A stretch of 6,900 bases of DNA from an uncultured Bacilli bacterium. GTDB lineage: Bacteria > Bacillota_I > Bacilli_A > RF39 > UBA660. Positions 4,994 to 6,900 of this stretch are shown here, in pieces. A model generated the notes under the pieces. The model searched no databases, had not been told where the DNA came from, and worked only from the letters and a program-made list of their open reading frames with translations. The stretch is taken from NCBI GenBank assembly GCA_947629285.1, contig CANRDA010000050.1:1-6900 (forward strand). Reading direction: 5' to 3'. The translations under genes were made by a program, and so were the position numbers. Every line of letters begins with the position of its first letter. The stretch's first letter is position 1.

Positions 4994-6423
4994 GTTTTTA
5001 TATAATTTTCTATTATATCTTCTAATTCATTAATCTTTTCATCTTTTTTAGATATTTCACATTTTAATTCATATATTTTATTTTCATAATCATTTATGTT
5101 CTCATAATAATTATTTCTATCTTCATAATACTTTTTATAATTACTTTTTATTTTTTCTATATTCTCTTTTGTAGTTGAAATATATATTTTATATGTATCA
5201 TGGTCAATAATCTTTTTATCATTAAAGTCTTCTATGTTTTTTCTAAGTATATCAAGTAAGTTAGTATCATCTTGATATGTACTAAAATATATTATACCAT
5301 CAGTTGTAGCACTAATCTCAAACTTATATTGATAAGAATGAATACACTTAATACTTATATCATTTGAATTATTTTCTATAAATTCTACTTCATAAAAATC
5401 ATCTATTAATATATCATCACTCATAGGTATAATAGTCTCATCTTCAATAAAGTACTTAGAATTTAAATCTCTTACATAATCAAAGTCTTTAATAGATATA
5501 ATCATTATTCCTATACTTATTCCAGCAACTACTACTGATATAGTAAATGTTATACAAGATTTAAACTTATCTATTCTTTTGTTAAATACTAAGTTATATA
5601 TTACATATAGAAGTACTAAATTAAGTACAATTGTTGATATGATAAATATGAAAAGTCCTATAAAAAATAAACCAGTTTTTATTATTACAAATGATAGTGT
5701 GAGCGCTACTGATTGTAATACTAATATGAATAATAAGAAAAGTGAGGTAAATATACCAAAAACTTTTAAAATAAAGAGAGTGAGTTTAAGTAGACCTTTT
5801 ATAAATTTATAATCTGAATCTCTTATTATTATAGTTTCTGGTCTATCTAGTGTTTTTAATTTATCATCTTTTTTTACTACTGTATAATAATCTAAGTATC
5901 TAATTTTAAATATGTGAAGATATAGTAAAATTCCTGATACGAGTGAGAATAATATATAGAGTGCTTCCAACAAATTATGTATATAATAGTATGGTAAATC
6001 AATCACATTAAGGAATTTATTAAGTACAACATCAAGTACACCACCAAATAACATAAAGAATATAATAAGTAATATTATTATTATTAACTGTTCAAATATA
6101 CATTTAATCTTTGTTTTAAATTTCATACTTGAAAACATATCAAATGTCTTTGTAATATAGTTTAGAAAATCATCTATAAATTTATTTACATTAGATTTAG
6201 ATTCTTTAGTCTCCTTTACATCTTTTATATCTTGATTAAGTAATTCATCTATATTTAAATTAAACATTTGACATATCTGTAAAACTTTATCCATCTCTGG
6301 ATAAGCAAGATTTGATTCCCATTTAGATACTGATTGTCTTGATACTCCAAGCTTTTCAGCAAGTTGTTCTTGAGACAAGTTATTATCTTTTCTAATCTTT
6401 TTTAGATTATCTGCTAAGTTCAT
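4984..6423 (-). CDS. XRE-family HTH regulator fused to a membrane domain (479 aa)
   Basis: Residues 3-62 form an XRE/Cro-type DNA-binding domain: LKKIRKDNNLSQEQLAEKLG, then VSRQSVSKWE, then a PEMDKVLQICQMFNLNIDEL tail. A linker of about 45 residues leads to about six hydrophobic segments, near residues 109-135, 148-173, 212-235, 236-251, 252-278 and 290-311. A C-terminal part of about 165 residues follows, first strand-like (FYEVEFIENN, DISIKCIHSY, GIIYFSTYQD) and ending in a Lys/Glu/Asn-rich coiled coil (about 422-475). This is the layout of a membrane-bound transcription factor that could link an envelope signal to DNA; the signal and targets are unknown. An even number of membrane segments would put both ends in the cytoplasm, but the count near residues 212-278 is uncertain. 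The start at 6421-6423 follows AAAGGAGG (6430-6437) at six bases; the frame opens eight codons earlier without such a site. The leader has repeats suggesting regulation, and the stop lies in its own terminator. Confidence 0.93.
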   Translation of the reverse strand: MNLADNLKKIRKDNNLSQEQLAEKLGVSRQSVSKWESNLAYPEMDKVLQICQMFNLNIDELLNQDIKDVKETKESKSNVNKFIDDFLNYITKTFDMFSSMKFKTKIKCIFEQLIIIILLIIFFMLFGGVLDVVLNKFLNVIDLPYYYIHNLLEALYILFSLVSGILLYLHIFKIRYLDYYTVVKKDDKLKTLDRPETIIIRDSDYKFIKGLLKLTLFILKVFGIFTSLFLLFILVLQSVALTLSFVIIKTGLFFIGLFIFIISTIVLNLVLLYVIYNLVFNKRIDKFKSCITFTISVVVAGISIGIMIISIKDFDYVRDLNSKYFIEDETIIPMSDDILIDDFYEVEFIENNSNDISIKCIHSYQYKFEISATTDGIIYFSTYQDDTNLLDILRKNIEDFNDKKIIDHDTYKIYISTTKENIEKIKSNYKKYYEDRNNYYENINDYENKIYELKCEISKKDEKINELEDIIENYIKTKE

Positions 6424-6446
6424 TTTTTTCCTCCTTTCAAAGAACA

Positions 6447-6452
6447 ATTATA
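6447..6452 (-). promoter_or_regulatory. Candidate proximal -10 box (P2) of the HTH-membrane gene
   Basis: TATAAT on the minus strand is placed so that transcription would begin near 6440, shortly before the AAAGGAGG ribosome site. The hexamer at the -35 distance (TAGAAC) is poor, and the 21-base repeats lie directly upstream, as would suit a promoter that needs an activator. TATAAT also arises by chance in such AT-rich DNA. Confidence 0.4.
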
Positions 6453-6459
6453 TTTGCAC

Positions 6460-6511
6460 TTTCGGTTGCGTTCTACCAATTTTAAGTTGTTTTTTGTATA
6501 TTTTAGGTTGC
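6460..6511 (-). repeat. Three direct repeats with exact 21-base period, probable operator array
   Basis: On the minus strand GCAACCTAAA (6502-6511), ACAACTTAAA (6481-6490) and GCAACCGAAA (6460-6469) share RCAACYNAAA and begin exactly 21 bases apart, that is two helical turns. They lie in the leader of the HTH-membrane gene between two candidate -10 boxes. Ten-base direct repeats with about 11-12 bases between them are typical of LytTR-type regulators rather than of the inverted repeats bound by many XRE dimers. The binding protein is unknown; autoregulation is possible. Confidence 0.6.
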
Positions 6512-6526
6512 AATTCAATATTTATT

Positions 6527-6535
6527 ATTATAACA
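6527..6535 (-). promoter_or_regulatory. Candidate distal extended -10 promoter (P1) of the HTH-membrane gene
   Basis: TGTTATAAT on the minus strand is a perfect extended -10, the same nine bases as at 4954-4962. The -35 region is only the T-run of the upstream terminator. Transcription from near 6520 would place all three 21-base repeats just downstream of the start, where a bound protein would block elongation. Confidence 0.55.
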
Positions 6536-6548
6536 CACTTTTACATAG

Positions 6549-6568
6549 AAAAAAGAACTTTCGTTCTT
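6549..6568 (-). terminator. Intrinsic terminator after the Rpn-type gene
   Basis: On the minus strand AAGAAC-GAAA-GTTCTT is a perfect six-pair stem with a GNRA-type tetraloop, continuing into four more Ts. It lies about 120 bases after the stop of the gene at 6900-6691 and just before the P1 promoter. The 6569-6690 stretch between them is very AT-rich and shows no gene I can support. Confidence 0.75.
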
Positions 6569-6690
6569 AATCATTTATTTCATTACATTTATAATTTAAA
6601 TATAGATATATAATCGGTTACATTTGATGTATCTATTAATTTTAATTCTATTTTTCCTAATACTGCAACTTTATAAACATATCATAAATA

Positions 6691-6900
6691 CTATAAACTT
6701 TCCTTTAGTTTTTCAATTTCTTTTTGACTTAATCCTGTTACTTCCGATATAAAACTTATGTCCATATTTTTCTTTAGTAGATTTTTTGCTGTAGATAATT
6801 TTTCTTGTTCAATACCTTTTTTTGTTGCTTCCTCTAGCTGTTCCTGCTTTACTTCCTCTTCTACATATTTATAGTGGTACAAACCTATTACATCTTCATC
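6691..6900 (-). CDS. C-terminal part of an Rpn-family recombination-promoting nuclease/putative transposase
   Basis: The frame is open from the window edge to a TAG at 6691-6693 and gives 69 residues. They start DEDVIGLYHYKYVEEEVKQE, then have a Gly-Ile-Glu-Gln helical segment (EATKKGIEQEKLSTAKNLLKK) and finish MDISFISEVTGLSQKEIEKL. Known Rpn/PDDEXK_2 proteins commonly end this way: a charged helical stretch of variable length, then a short 'FISEVTGLSxEEIxxL' helix-turn-helix-like tail. The nuclease core would lie to the right, outside the window. A TTG at 6880-6882 could start a short product but has no reason to be preferred, since the frame stays open beyond it. Rpn proteins are PD-(D/E)XK nucleases that promote RecA-independent recombination and spread as multi-copy genes. 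The gene runs in the same direction as its neighbours and is closed off by the terminator at 6549-6568. Confidence 0.82.
   Translation of the reverse strand, partial: DEDVIGLYHYKYVEEEVKQEQLEEATKKGIEQEKLSTAKNLLKKNMDISFISEVTGLSQKEIEKLKESL

Noticed and set aside
5579..5812. Plus-strand open frame opposite the membrane part of the HTH gene
   Set aside because: No ribosome site, and it sits wholly inside a well-supported gene in antisense.
6440..6520. Structured leader (riboswitch) before the HTH-membrane gene
   Set aside because: Apart from the three direct repeats I see no stable stem-loop arrangement or known riboswitch core; a protein operator fits better.
6569..6690. Open stretch on the minus strand that would read VAVLGKIELKLIDTSNV before a stop
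   Set aside because: It has no start codon, follows a TGA and is under 30 codons in very AT-rich DNA; it may be a remnant but cannot be told from chance.

Overview
The window is strongly AT-rich and has purine-rich Shine-Dalgarno sites (AGGAGG, GAGGTGG, AAAGGAGG). UGA serves as an ordinary stop, at several ATGA start/stop overlaps. This suggests a low-GC Bacillota-type bacterium, perhaps a gut Bacilli/Clostridia or Mycoplasmatota-related lineage that keeps the standard code; the exact lineage cannot be read from the sequence. Every gene I can support lies on the minus strand, so transcription runs from high to low coordinates.

In transcription order: (1) 6900-6691 is the C-terminal end of an Rpn-type (PD-(D/E)XK nuclease family) protein, followed by an intrinsic terminator at 6549-6568. 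(2) 6423-4984 is an XRE helix-turn-helix regulator fused to about six membrane segments and a C-terminal coiled coil. Its leader holds three direct repeats spaced exactly 21 bases apart, flanked by two candidate -10 boxes. (3) 4938-3702 is an overlapping pair of cysteine-rich proteins, DUF4186 then DUF1848, with an extended -10 promoter directly in front. (4) 3655-1059 is a tightly overlapping four-gene operon with a good sigma-A-like promoter (TTGATT, 17 bases, TATAAT). It encodes a small two-helix membrane protein, a lipoprotein, an unrecognised protein and enolase, an unusual setting for this glycolytic gene. (5) 932-1 is a tandem pair of ORF6N-domain genes, both damaged. The upstream copy is truncated after the domain. 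The downstream copy carries a frameshift that detaches its C-terminal region, which still reads in another frame to the window edge.

The most interesting signals are these. The ORF6N copies are nearly identical at both ends and divergent in the middle, and the divergent part contains a GC-rich palindrome kept in both. The HTH-membrane gene has 21-base-periodic repeats. Enolase is translationally coupled to genes of unknown function. Three genes have hairpins built around their stop codons. I see no tRNA, rRNA, CRISPR array or complete insertion sequence.
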